NCBI RefSeq assembly: GCF_003014485.1
Contig: NZ_PYGA01000019.1
Span: 62,001-126,000, forward strand
Origin: Murinocardiopsis flavida
GTDB taxonomy: Bacteria > Actinomycetota > Actinomycetes > Streptosporangiales > Streptosporangiaceae
Reading direction: 5' to 3'
DNA: 64,000 nt
Shown: positions 53,287 to 61,751 of the stretch, in pieces
Numbering within the stretch: position 1 is the first letter of the stretch
How the letters are laid out: each line of letters starts with the position of its first letter
The notes under the pieces: generated by a model
The model's input: the letters and a program-made list of their open reading frames with translations, nothing else
What the model was told of the DNA's origin: nothing
Databases searched by the model: none
Translations under genes and position numbers: made by a program

Positions 53287-54324
53287 ATGGGTTCGCGCGC
53301 CGACTACGTGGTGGTCGAGCACGGTTCGTGGCGACTGTACTCCTCGCACTTGGCCGCCACGACGATCGACGTCGACCTCATGGCGGGGCCGGTGAGCGCG
53401 CTGCGGTTCATCCGCGCGCAGCACGGCAGGGAGCCCCATGACTGGCTCGACGACATCTGGTGCGAAGGCGCGGCACTGGTCGACCTCGACCGGCGCGAAC
53501 TGCTGTTCTTCGCCTCGGACCTCGACGGCTACGCGCACCGCGCCGCGGTGCTGGAGGTCCTGTGCGAGACCTGGGCGGGGTGGTGCGTCCACTGGGCCTA
53601 CGACGGCCTCGGCGACCTCGTCGCCCGTGTGGGGCTCGACCGGTCGACGGTCCGCAGGGGCACCTCGCCCGACGAGCCCGAGGCGGCCGACTCATGGGTG
53701 GAATGCCTGGTCACCGTCGATGACGGTGAACGCGTGCGCGCCTACCCGCTGCAATCCTGCTCGGCGGGCGAGGTCGTCGGGCACGGGGACGGCTTCGCCG
53801 CCCGGATCCCCGCGGCGGCGGAGCGCACGTCATGCCCGGAGTTCCCCGACTCCGGGGTCCACCTCGACCTCCCGGGACGGTCCGCCGGCCTGTGGACGAC
53901 CGACACCCTGGGCGGCGCGCTGGAGCGCACCGCCGAGCTGTGGCCGGGGTGGCGGTGGGAGTTCTGGGCCGACGACCACGAGCGGCAACGCGCCCTCGCC
54001 GGCGGCGCGGTGCGGCTGCCCACCCCGTCGCCGGACTCGGGCTTCGGATCGATCGGCACGCGGCTGGACCGCCACCGCAACTACGACCCGATCGGCTCCG
54101 CCCACCGGTTCATCGACCGGATGGCCGCACACGACACCGGTGTGCGGCCCTCACCGGAACTGTTCGATCATGTCGAGGCGCGCCCGACGGCAGCCGAATG
54201 GGCGGCGCTCGAAGCGGCCGTGCGGCGGTGCGCCGCCGGCCGTCACAGGTGCAGCAGGCCGCCGTCGTGGTGCAGCGCGTCGGCGTCCTCGTCGTCGAAC
54301 CACCTGCCGTTCTCGCCCAGGTAG
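53287..54324 (+). CDS. Hypothetical protein, C-terminus overlapping a convergent gene
   Basis: I do not recognise a family. The 345-residue product is soluble and Trp/Asp-rich, with segments such as WCEGAALVDLDRRELLFFASD, LCETWAGWCVHWAYDGLGD and AELWPGWRWEFWADDHERQ. These suggest a conserved cytosolic protein. ATG 53287 is the first start after the TIM-barrel gene. The last 27 residues turn Ser/Arg/Pro-rich and overlap the convergent CBM48 gene by 82 bp. The natural end may have been near residue 318 and lost through a stop or frame change. Function unknown. Confidence 0.65.
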   Translation: MGSRADYVVVEHGSWRLYSSHLAATTIDVDLMAGPVSALRFIRAQHGREPHDWLDDIWCEGAALVDLDRRELLFFASDLDGYAHRAAVLEVLCETWAGWCVHWAYDGLGDLVARVGLDRSTVRRGTSPDEPEAADSWVECLVTVDDGERVRAYPLQSCSAGEVVGHGDGFAARIPAAAERTSCPEFPDSGVHLDLPGRSAGLWTTDTLGGALERTAELWPGWRWEFWADDHERQRALAGGAVRLPTPSPDSGFGSIGTRLDRHRNYDPIGSAHRFIDRMAAHDTGVRPSPELFDHVEARPTAAEWAALEAAVRRCAAGRHRCSRPPSWCSASASSSSNHLPFSPR

Positions 54325-54524
54325 CGGAACCGCACGGTGTCGCCGGCGGGGACGCTCACCACGGCGCTGCGGCGCCCGTTCGCGCGCGCCTTGAGCGGGT
54401 GCGCGTAGGGGTCCCACGCGTTGAAGCACCCCACCAGGGACACCGCACCCTCGGGCGCGGTGTCCGGGATCGAGAAGGTCAGCTTGACGTGTCCGTCGCG
54501 GTCGGGCTTGCTCCGTTTGATCAT
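54243..54524 (-). CDS. Single-domain CBM48 (isoamylase N-terminal-like) protein
   Basis: The 93-residue protein is a lone early-set/CBM48-like beta-sandwich of the type found at the front of glycogen-branching and debranching enzymes and in AMPK-beta. It shows VKLTFSIPDTAPEGAVSLVG, then CFNAWDPYAHPLKAR, the conserved turn before the sugar-binding face, and VRFRYLGENGRWFDDEDAD. Stand-alone versions in Actinobacteria are small proteins of unknown role; glycogen or maltodextrin binding is inferred. GAAGGTG precedes its ATG (54522-54524). It overlaps the convergent hypothetical gene. Confidence 0.82.
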   Translation of the reverse strand: MIKRSKPDRDGHVKLTFSIPDTAPEGAVSLVGCFNAWDPYAHPLKARANGRRSAVVSVPAGDTVRFRYLGENGRWFDDEDADALHHDGGLLHL

Positions 54525-54739
54525 GATGGCACCTTCGGTCGTCGCGGGCGGGTCGCCGTGCGCCCGCCCGGTTGGAACAACGGAAATGAACATGTTCGCC
54601 GACCAGTTTCCGTGAGCCGCGCGACGATGACGTGCAAGGACACGCGCACTTGGGTCCGATTTGACGCTCGGCCCGCGCCGCGCGCCGCACCGCCTTCGGG
54701 GCCCGCTGCGGCGCGCCGGGTCCGGGTGCGCCGCGCCGC

Positions 54740-55420
54740 TCAGTCGGGGACGAGGTGCTCGGTGTACCCCAGCGCGATCAGTCGCCGCTGTGCCGCGCGG
54801 ACCTCCTCGGGCACCGCGACCGGGGCGGACCACCCCCGCTCGGCGTAGCGGTCCAGCCGCTGGAGGTCGCCGACGACGAAGTGGACGAGTTCCCGCTCGC
54901 TGTACCGCTCGTCCGGGTAGCCGTCGAAGCCGCCGGGGAACGCGCGGAACGTCCATTGCACCCCGGGCCAGTGGACGGCGGCCGCCGCCAGCGCGCGGCG
55001 GCCCATGTAGGGCTTCGCGGTGACGACGGCCCGGCGGACGTCCAGGCCGGCAGCCGCGGCGAGGTCCCTGCCGCGGGCGAAGTTCTCGCTGGTGTTGGTG
55101 GCGCCGCGCTCCAGCAGCAGCGCGGAGTCGGGGATCGCGGCGACCTCGCGCGCCGCGGCGGCGAACACGTCGGCCTCGGGGCGCTCCCACCGGGCGTGCC
55201 CGCCCCCGCCGTTGGTGCGCCGCCCGCGGTCGCCCGTGAACATCAACAGCGGGGCCGTGCGGTCGGCCCACAGCAGCGCCGCGTGGTGCGCGACCCGCAG
55301 GTCGTGGCTGCCCAGCCCGAGGATGAGGTCGGCGGGTCCGTCGCCGGGCCCGGTCATGGGTTCGGCGTGGAAGTCCCAGAGCACACGGGCGCAGGCGCGC
55401 GCCTCGACGTCGATCGGCAC
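54740..55420 (-). CDS. YdcF family (DUF218/ElyC-SanA-like) protein
   Basis: The 226-residue protein resembles YdcF-type DUF218 proteins: DLILGLGSHDLRVAHHAALLW, LLMFTGDRGRRTNGGG, LERGATNTSENFARGRDLAAAAG, VVTAKPYMGRRALAAA, and DLQRLDRYAERGW near the end. It lacks the membrane helices of ElyC/SanA, so it is probably cytosolic. E. coli YdcF binds S-adenosylmethionine, but its reaction is unknown. The start is GTG 55418-55420. It is flanked by divergent neighbours and stands alone. Confidence 0.83.
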   Translation of the reverse strand: MPIDVEARACARVLWDFHAEPMTGPGDGPADLILGLGSHDLRVAHHAALLWADRTAPLLMFTGDRGRRTNGGGGHARWERPEADVFAAAAREVAAIPDSALLLERGATNTSENFARGRDLAAAAGLDVRRAVVTAKPYMGRRALAAAAVHWPGVQWTFRAFPGGFDGYPDERYSERELVHFVVGDLQRLDRYAERGWSAPVAVPEEVRAAQRRLIALGYTEHLVPD

Positions 55421-55634
55421 GGTCCCGATGATCGCGCACCGGGCGGCGCGGGGCGAATCCCGGGGGCGGCCCGGCGGGCGGTGCCGATGGCGCGCGATCC
55501 GAATGCCGGTCGTTTCGGTCTAGACCGTAAGTGGAACTTGTGGCAATCTCGGTGGCAGAACGGCGCCGTACGAGCGCACAGGACGCGAGCGCGCCGGATC
55601 CCCCCGGTTTCGGTCCAGAGCGAAAGGCAGCCCG

Positions 55635-56858
55635 ATGGTGAAATCCGGCAGTGCGACGCGCCCCGGCGGTACCGGGCGGCGCAGGTGGAGCATCGGGCCG
55701 GCGTTCGTGACGGCGGCCCTGGTCTTCGGGCCCGGCAGCATCACCCTCGCCAGCTCGATCGGCGCCGGGTACGGGTACGCGCTGCTCTGGGTGCTCGTCG
55801 TCGCTGCGGTCTTCATGCTCTCCTACACGGGCATGGCGGTCCGGCTGGGGATCGGCGACTCCCGCTCGCCCTTGGAGGTCATCCGGGCCCGCCTCACGCC
55901 GTGGCTGGCCGTCCTGGTGGGCGTCGGCTGCTTCCTGGTCACCGCCGCGTTCCAGGCCGGCAACAGCGTCGGCGCCGGTGCGGCGACCGCCATCCTGGTG
56001 GGCGGGAACGTGCAGGTCACCGCTGCGCTGTTCACCGCGCTGGGCATCGCGTTCGTCTGGCTGCCGAGCTTCTACCGGCACCTGGAGCGGGTCATGGTGG
56101 TGCTCGTCGTCGCCATGTTCGTCCTCTTCGCCGCGACCGCCGTGGTCTCGCGGCCGAGCCTCGGCGGGATCGCCTCCGGGCTGGTGCCGAGCGTGCCCTC
56201 GGGGTCGGCCCTGCTGGTGGTCGCGCTCATGGGCACCAGCTTCTCCGTCGTCGGCGCGTTCTACCAGGCCTACCTGGTCCAGGAGAAGGGGTGGCGGCCG
56301 GAGCAGCGCGGCTCGGCCATGCGCGACACCGCCCTGGGGATCGCCCTGCTCGGCGGGCTCACCGCCGTGATCGTCATCGGCGCGGCGGCGGTCCTGCGGC
56401 CGCAGGAGGTGGCGGTCACCTCGGCCGGCGACATGGCCGCGATCCTGGAGCCCACCATCGGCCCATGGGCGCGCACCCTGTTCGCGCTGGGCCTGTGGGC
56501 CGCGGCGTTCTCCTCGCTGGTCGGCAACGCGACCATCGGCGGGTGCATGCTCGCCGACGCGCTGGGCCTGGGCCGCTCGCTCTCGGCGCCGGTCGTGAAG
56601 CTGTTCATCTCCGGGGTGATGTTCCTCGGCGGCGCGGTCGCCGTGGCGTTCGCCGCGAACCCCGTGCAGCTCATCATCACCGCCCAGGCCGCGACGGTGC
56701 TCGTCGTGCCGATGGTCGGCGCGGTCCTGCTCTACCTCGCGGCCGACCGCCGCCTCCTGGGCGCGCTGGCGAACCGGTGGTGGCAGAACGTGCTCGGCGC
56801 CGTCGGGCTGCTCGCGCTGCTCCTGCTGGCGTGGTCCTACGTCGTGCAGCTGAGCTAG
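55635..56858 (+). CDS. Nramp-fold transporter with altered metal-site motifs
   Basis: The 407-residue protein has eleven hydrophobic helices in the Nramp (SLC11) arrangement, with TSFSVVGAFYQAYLVQEKGW resembling the helix 6 to loop region of MntH. However, the canonical helix-1 DPGN metal motif reads FGPGSITLASSIGAG (residues ~31-45), and the helix-6 MPH methionine/histidine site reads ALMGTSFSVV (~198-207). Two main metal-ligand side chains are therefore missing, so manganese/iron transport is doubtful and another substrate is possible. It is convergent with the IclR gene. ATG 55635 is followed by a basic N-terminal tail. Confidence 0.85.
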   Translation: MVKSGSATRPGGTGRRRWSIGPAFVTAALVFGPGSITLASSIGAGYGYALLWVLVVAAVFMLSYTGMAVRLGIGDSRSPLEVIRARLTPWLAVLVGVGCFLVTAAFQAGNSVGAGAATAILVGGNVQVTAALFTALGIAFVWLPSFYRHLERVMVVLVVAMFVLFAATAVVSRPSLGGIASGLVPSVPSGSALLVVALMGTSFSVVGAFYQAYLVQEKGWRPEQRGSAMRDTALGIALLGGLTAVIVIGAAAVLRPQEVAVTSAGDMAAILEPTIGPWARTLFALGLWAAAFSSLVGNATIGGCMLADALGLGRSLSAPVVKLFISGVMFLGGAVAVAFAANPVQLIITAQAATVLVVPMVGAVLLYLAADRRLLGALANRWWQNVLGAVGLLALLLLAWSYVVQLS

Positions 56859-56891
56859 GCCGACCGGCCGACATGCCGGGCGTGCGGGCGG

Positions 56892-57779
56892 TCAGCCGCC
56901 CGTGCCGTAGGCGGCGATGCGTTCGGCAACGGCGTCGCGCGCGGCACCGAGCACCTCGGAGACCGACCACGCGGCCCGGCGCACCTGGGCGCCGATCTCG
57001 TGCATGCGCTCCGTCGGCATCCGGCCCTCGGGGGCGCTGACGCTGATGCTGCCCGTCACCGCGCCGGAGTGGTCGAACACAGGCGCGGCCGCGGTGCGGA
57101 TGCCCGGTGTGCGTTCCGAGAACGACAGCGCGTACCCGGCCTCGCGCGCCTGCGCGAGGTCGCGGCGCAGCAGGTCCGGGTCGGTGATCGTCGTGGGGGT
57201 CACCGCGCTGATGGGCTGCGACAGCAGGGAGTCGGCCGCAGCGGGGGAGAGGAACGCCAGCATCGCCTTGCCGGGGGCGCCGTGGACCAGCGCTATGGGC
57301 ACCCCCAGCTCGGTGTAGGTGCGGCGCAGCGCGTGGTGGCTCTCGACCTGGTCGACCACCGCGCGCTCCAGGCTCGGCAGCAGTTCGTGCAGGCCGACGG
57401 TCTCGTCGACGATCGCGCGGAGCTCCGTCATCGTCGCGAGCGCGGCGTCGCGCAGAGTGGTGGGGAAGGCCCCGCTGCGGGCGAGCTGTACCAGGAGCGG
57501 GCCGAGCGCGTACTGGCGCTGCCGGGTCTGCCGGACCAGCCCGTTGTGCTGCATGGCGACGAGGAGCCGGTGCGTCGTGCTGGTCGACAGGCCGGTGGCG
57601 CGGGCGATGTCGCTGATGCCCATCTCGGGGGCGCGGGGGCTGAAGCACCGCAGGATCCGCACGGCCCGGTCGATCGACTGGACGCCCGACCGGCCCGGCG
57701 CCGCGGCCCGCCCCGCCGCGGCACCGGACTCGCCGGATGCCGCCGCGTTCTCCATGGCGGTGATTTCTTCGTGACCCAT
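56892..57779 (-). CDS. IclR-family transcriptional regulator
   Basis: The 295-residue regulator has a winged helix-turn-helix (SIDRAVRILRCFSPRAPEMGISDIARATGLSTSTTHRLLVAM, residues ~35-75) and an IclR effector domain with VHGAPGKAMLAFLSPAAADSLL and RTAAAPVFDHSGAVTGSISVSAP. The first ~30 residues are Ala/Gly-rich; ATG 57777-57779 or an internal ATG nine codons in could be the start. It is divergent from the CoA-transferase gene 76 bp away, so it most likely controls the CoA-transferase/crotonase/TctCBA operon. The effector is unknown. Confidence 0.92.
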   Translation of the reverse strand: MGHEEITAMENAAASGESGAAAGRAAAPGRSGVQSIDRAVRILRCFSPRAPEMGISDIARATGLSTSTTHRLLVAMQHNGLVRQTRQRQYALGPLLVQLARSGAFPTTLRDAALATMTELRAIVDETVGLHELLPSLERAVVDQVESHHALRRTYTELGVPIALVHGAPGKAMLAFLSPAAADSLLSQPISAVTPTTITDPDLLRRDLAQAREAGYALSFSERTPGIRTAAAPVFDHSGAVTGSISVSAPEGRMPTERMHEIGAQVRRAAWSVSEVLGAARDAVAERIAAYGTGG

Positions 57780-57855
57780 TGACGTAACACCTAGGTAACT
57801 CGTATTTTCCTAATATACAGGATGCTATCCCACAATACGGGAACGTGGTGCGAGA
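57780..57855. promoter_or_regulatory. Divergent operator/promoter region, IclR / CoA-transferase operon
   Basis: These 76 bp are notably AT-rich for this genome. GTAACACCTAGGTAAC (57784-57799) contains the perfect palindrome ACCTAGGT, and CGTATT (57801-57806) with AATACG (57834-57839) forms a wider inverted pair. TAATAT and CTATCC offer -10-like hexamers. The region probably holds both promoters and the IclR-type operator. Confidence 0.45.
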
Positions 57856-59070
57856 GTGAAGCCACTCGACGGATTCCGAGTCCTGGACCTCACCCGCTTC
57901 CTCTCCGGCCCCTACTGCACGATGGTGCTGGCGGAGCTGGGAGCCGACGTCATCAAGGTGGAGCAGCCCGGCAGCGGCGACGACTCCCGCCGCCTCGCGC
58001 CGAAGGTCAACGGCGAGAGCTACCCCTTCGGGATGCCCAACCGCAGCAAGCGCAGCGTCTCCCTGGACCTCAAGGACCCCCGCGGCACCAGCGCCTTCCT
58101 GCGCATGGCCGAACAGGCCGACCTCGTCATCGAGAACTTCCGGCCCGGCGTCGTGCGGCGCCTCGGCATCGACCACGACACGCTCAGCGCCGCCAACCCC
58201 GCCCTCCTCTACTGCTCCATCAGCGGCTACGGCCAGACCGGGCCCTACCGCGACCGGCCCGGCTTCGACATCATGGCCCAGGGATCGGCCGGGTTCATGC
58301 GGATGACCGGCCACCCCGGCGGGCGCCCCGCCAAGGTCGGGATCGCCATCAACGACATCGCCGCGGGCGCGACCGCGATCTACTCGATCCTCGCCGCCGA
58401 ACTCGCCCGGCGGACCACCGGCGAGGGGCAGTACATCGACATCTCCCTGGTCGACGCCGGACTCGCCTGGACCGTGTGGGAGTCGGGCGCCTACTTCGGC
58501 AACGGCGAACTCCCCGCCGCCACCGGCACCCGCCACCGCCGCTCCACCCCCTACCAGGCGTACCGGACCGCCGACGGCTACGTCACCATCGGCGCCAACA
58601 ACGACCGCCTGTGGCGGCGCCTGGTCCTCGACGCCCTGCACCGCCCCGAATGGCTCGACGACCCGCGGTTCGCGACACTGCCGGCGCGCATGGAGCACAT
58701 CGACGCCCTCCAGGACGCCATCGAGGAGGTCACCGCTGACCGCACCACCGCGGAATGGATCGAGGCCCTCGACAAGGCCGGCGTCCCCGGCGGGCCCGTG
58801 CTCCGCTACGACGAGGCGCTCGCCGACCCGCACGTCGTCGCGCGCGGCATGATCGCCGAGGTCGACCACCCGATCATCGGGCCCATGCGCACCATCGCGC
58901 CCCCGGCGAAGTTCAGCTCCGTCGACTTCGCGGTGCGCGGCCCCGCACCGTGGCTCGGCCAGCACACGCGCCGCGTCCTCGCCGAGGCCGGGCTGGGCGA
59001 GGCGGAGGTCGACGCCCTCTGCGCCGACGGCGTCGCCTACGACGCACACCCCGAACGCACAGAGAGGTAG
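57856..59070 (+). CDS. CaiB/BaiF family (class III) CoA-transferase
   Basis: Class III CoA-transferases move CoA from an acyl-CoA donor to a carboxylic acid through an enzyme aspartyl intermediate. The 404-residue protein has GFRVLDLTRFLSGPYCTMVLAELGADVIKVE at the start and ENFRPGVVRRLGIDHDTL. The nucleophilic Asp is about residue 167 in KVGIAINDIAAGATA, and GEGQYIDISLVDA follows. GTG 57856 is the start. It is the first gene of the operon with a crotonase and TctCBA, so it probably activates the imported carboxylate. The CoA donor is unknown. Confidence 0.92.
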   Translation: MKPLDGFRVLDLTRFLSGPYCTMVLAELGADVIKVEQPGSGDDSRRLAPKVNGESYPFGMPNRSKRSVSLDLKDPRGTSAFLRMAEQADLVIENFRPGVVRRLGIDHDTLSAANPALLYCSISGYGQTGPYRDRPGFDIMAQGSAGFMRMTGHPGGRPAKVGIAINDIAAGATAIYSILAAELARRTTGEGQYIDISLVDAGLAWTVWESGAYFGNGELPAATGTRHRRSTPYQAYRTADGYVTIGANNDRLWRRLVLDALHRPEWLDDPRFATLPARMEHIDALQDAIEEVTADRTTAEWIEALDKAGVPGGPVLRYDEALADPHVVARGMIAEVDHPIIGPMRTIAPPAKFSSVDFAVRGPAPWLGQHTRRVLAEAGLGEAEVDALCADGVAYDAHPERTER

Positions 59071-59075
59071 CCGCC

Positions 59076-59858
59076 ATGTCCGATGACCTGCACGTCGAAC
59101 GCTCCGGCGCGGTCGTGACGCTGACCCTCAACCGGCCAGAGAGCCGCAACGCCATCCGGCTGTCCATGTACCGCGAACTGCCGTCGCTGCTGGCCGGCAT
59201 CGACGCCGACCCCACCGTGAAGGTGCTGGTCGTCCGCGGCGCGGGCACCAGGTCCTTCGCCGCCGGCGCCGACATCACCGAGTTCCGCGACGTCCGCGCC
59301 GACGCCGAGAGCGCACGCTCCTACAACGAGCAGGTCGCCGCCGCCGAACGCGCCCTCGACGGCATGGGCAAGCCGACGATCGCCATGGTCCACGGCTACT
59401 GCATCGGCGGCGGGTGCGGCCTCGCGCTCGCCTGCGACCTGCGCTTCAGCGACACCGGGGCGCGGTTCGCCATCACCCCGGCGAAACTCGGGCTGGTCTA
59501 CAGCCTCGAATCGACCAAGCGGCTGGTCGACCTGGTCGGGCCCGCGCAGGCGAAATGGATCCTGTTCTCCGGGCAGCAGGTCGACGCCGACCGGGCGCTG
59601 GCGACCGGGCTCACCGACATGGTCGCCGACACGGCCGAACTCGCCGAGCAGACCTACGCGTTCGCCGAACTGGTGGCGGCCCGCGCCCAGTTCAGCGTCC
59701 GCGCCGCAAAGGACATCGTGCGCCGGATCGTCGGCGGCCAGACCGACGACGACGAGGCCACCACCCTCCTCCGCAACTCCTCCTTCGACACCGAGGACTA
59801 CGCCGAAGGCGTCCGCGCCTTCCTCGAGAAGCGCCCGCCGCGCTTCACCTGGTCGTGA
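59076..59858 (+). CDS. Enoyl-CoA hydratase/isomerase (crotonase) family protein
   Basis: The 260-residue crotonase-fold protein has LTLNRPESRNAIRLSM near the start, the oxyanion-hole SFAAGADITEFRD (~residues 63-75) and HGYCIGGGCGLALACDLRF (~107-125). The two catalytic Glu positions of classical enoyl-CoA hydratase (in FGQPE and the following helix) read AITPAKLGL and AKWILFSG here, so it may be a variant lyase, isomerase or hydratase rather than a beta-oxidation enzyme. The start ATG 59076 is 5 bp after the CoA-transferase stop, with GAGAGG upstream. It presumably acts on the CoA ester made by its neighbour. Confidence 0.9.
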   Translation: MSDDLHVERSGAVVTLTLNRPESRNAIRLSMYRELPSLLAGIDADPTVKVLVVRGAGTRSFAAGADITEFRDVRADAESARSYNEQVAAAERALDGMGKPTIAMVHGYCIGGGCGLALACDLRFSDTGARFAITPAKLGLVYSLESTKRLVDLVGPAQAKWILFSGQQVDADRALATGLTDMVADTAELAEQTYAFAELVAARAQFSVRAAKDIVRRIVGGQTDDDEATTLLRNSSFDTEDYAEGVRAFLEKRPPRFTWS

Positions 59859-59919
59859 GGCGCGGCGACCGCGTCGCCCCGCACCGACAGCGAGGGCGCG
59901 GACCCTGTACCGCCGCACC

Positions 59920-59940
59920 GGGGCGCGCACGGCGCGCCCC
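59920..59940 (+). terminator. GC hairpin between the crotonase and tctC genes
   Basis: GGGGCGCGC (59920-59928) pairs with GCGCGCCCC (59932-59940) around 3 nt, in a 159-bp gap. It could reduce read-through from the enzymes into the transporter or protect mRNA ends. Confidence 0.4.
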
Positions 59941-60017
59941 CTGAAGACCACGCGATCCCCCCGGCGGGGCGCCGGCCGGCGGTCGCGGACTCAGTTCCCG
60001 CTGAGGAGGCAGCACCC

Positions 60018-61016
60018 ATGCCGAACACCCGACGACCGCTCACCGCACTGACCCTGCCCGCCGCCCTCGCCCTGCTCGCCGCCGCGACCGGATGCGGCGC
60101 CGGCACCACCCTCCAGGAGGACCCCGAGGAGTACCCCAGCCAGAACCTCGAATGGACGATCGCGTTCGGCCCCGGCGGCGGCAACGACATCATGTCCCGC
60201 ACCCTCGTCGACATCCTGAACGAACACGACCTCTACCCCCACGACATCGCCGTGGAGAACCGCGAGGGCGGCAGCGGCGCCACCGGGTGGGGCCACCTGC
60301 TCAGCAACTCCGGCGACCCCTACGTCGTGTCCACCACCTCCGGGTCCTTCCTCACCACCCCGTTGCAGGCCGACACCGGCTGGACCCATGCGGACTTCAC
60401 CCACGTGGGCCTGCTCGCGACCGACGACCTGCTGTTCCTCGTCCCCGAATCCGCCGGGATCGCCGACTGGGCGGAGTGGACCGAGCACGCGGCGGACACC
60501 GGCCCGGTCGCGGTGGGCGGCATCGGCACCGTCAACGTCGACTTCATCGTGCAGGCGCGGCTCGCCGAGCAGGCCGGCTACGAGATCGAGTACGTGCCGT
60601 TCAACGACGAGGGGCAGCTCCAGACGGCGATGTCCTCCGGCTCGCTCGACGCGATCGTGTCGAACCCGGGGTCGGCCATGGGCCAGGTGAAGGGCGGCGA
60701 CATCACCCCGCTGCTGTTCACCGGCAAGGAGCGGCTCGACGCGCTGCCCGACGTGCCCACCGCCGCGGAGGAGGGCCACAAGGGGATGGTGTCCATGCCC
60801 CGCGGGCTCATCCTGCCGCCCGGCGCGCCCGACTACGCGCGGGACTGGTGGATCGGCGTCATGCGCAAGGTCGTCAAGACCAAGGAGTGGCGGGACTACA
60901 TCACGAAGAACCACCTCGCCGAGGACATCCGCTGGGGCGACGACTTCACCGCCTACCTCAAGGACAGCGGAGACGAGTTCGAGGCGTCCCTGCGCGAGCA
61001 AGGGGCCGTGAAATGA
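60018..61016 (+). CDS. tctC: Tripartite tricarboxylate transporter substrate-binding lipoprotein (TctC)
   Basis: TctC captures a carboxylate outside the membrane and delivers it to TctA/TctB. The 332-residue protein starts with a lipoprotein signal peptide: LTLPAALALLAAATGC, with the lipobox Cys at ~residue 26. The Bug-type fold has WTIAFGPGGGNDIMSRTLVDIL, VENREGGSGATGW near residue 80 and LPDVPTAAEEG and GLILPPGAPDYARDWWIGVM in the C-terminal lobe. GAGGAGG (60003-60009) precedes ATG 60018. The stop overlaps tctB (ATGA). The ligand is unknown; Bug proteins bind many organic acids. Confidence 0.92.
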   Translation: MPNTRRPLTALTLPAALALLAAATGCGAGTTLQEDPEEYPSQNLEWTIAFGPGGGNDIMSRTLVDILNEHDLYPHDIAVENREGGSGATGWGHLLSNSGDPYVVSTTSGSFLTTPLQADTGWTHADFTHVGLLATDDLLFLVPESAGIADWAEWTEHAADTGPVAVGGIGTVNVDFIVQARLAEQAGYEIEYVPFNDEGQLQTAMSSGSLDAIVSNPGSAMGQVKGGDITPLLFTGKERLDALPDVPTAAEEGHKGMVSMPRGLILPPGAPDYARDWWIGVMRKVVKTKEWRDYITKNHLAEDIRWGDDFTAYLKDSGDEFEASLREQGAVK

Positions 61017-61579
61017 CCAGGACGACGTTCACCTGGCCGCGGATCCCACTCCAGCGGCGGGCGGCGGAGCCGACCCGCGACGGGCGCACCGGGGCCGCCG
61101 ACCGGCCCGCCGCCCCGGCGCGGCGGATCACCGGGGCGACCGTCTTCTACCTCATCGTCACGGCGGTCCTCATCGGCTACACCGCCATGGCGTTCGGCAT
61201 GGACTGGCGCACCGACGCGGGACGGATCGGCCCCGGCTACTTCCCCCGCATCCTCGGCGTGATCGGGGTCGCGCTCGCCGCCCTCGCGACCATCGGCAGC
61301 CTCCGCCCCACGGCAGCCGGACCCGGCGAGGCGGCCCCCCGCCACCCGTGGCCGGTGGCCGCCACCTGCGCCGGCCTCGCGGGCTTCGCCGCCGTCATGG
61401 TGCCGGTGGGCGCCATCGTGACGGGGGCGCTGCTGCTCACCGGCCTGCTCCTGCTGGTCGACCGCACCCGCCCAGTGCGCGCCGCCGCACTCGGGATCGG
61501 GTTCCCGATCGCCCTCTACGTCGTCTTCGACATCCTCCTCAACGCGGCGCTGCCCTCCGGCGTCCTGCCCTTCCTCTAG
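61013..61579 (+). CDS. tctB: Tripartite tricarboxylate transporter small membrane subunit (TctB)
   Basis: TctB is the small membrane partner of the TTT transporter. The 188-residue protein has four hydrophobic helices (about residues 40-62, 78-96, 110-130 and 135-175) after a ~38-residue basic, Pro/Ala-rich tail. It shows the family motif GRIGPGYFPRILGVIGVALAALA after the first helix. Its ATG overlaps the tctC stop. A 13-bp tandem array starts right after its own stop codon. Confidence 0.88.
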   Translation: MTRTTFTWPRIPLQRRAAEPTRDGRTGAADRPAAPARRITGATVFYLIVTAVLIGYTAMAFGMDWRTDAGRIGPGYFPRILGVIGVALAALATIGSLRPTAAGPGEAAPRHPWPVAATCAGLAGFAAVMVPVGAIVTGALLLTGLLLLVDRTRPVRAAALGIGFPIALYVVFDILLNAALPSGVLPFL

Positions 61580-61657
61580 CTCGGACACCCGGCTCGGACA
61601 CCCGTCCCGGACACCCGGCGCGGGCACCCGTCCCGGACACCCGGCGCGGACACCCGG
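61580..61657. repeat. 13-bp tandem repeat array between tctB and tctA (six units)
   Basis: Six consecutive units, each a variant of CTCGGACACCCGG or CCCGGACACCCGG, run from one base after the tctB stop. They separate tctB from tctA by 172 bp, whereas these genes usually lie close together. Alternating GGACACCCG/GGGCACCCG variants suggest slipped-strand expansion. Confidence 0.8.
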
Positions 61658-61751
61658 CGCGGGCCGGGGCCCGACCGGCGGCGCGCGGTGCAGCCCCGCC
61701 CCCGCCACGCAACGACGCAACGACACCCGACGACCCCTCTCGGAGTCCGTT

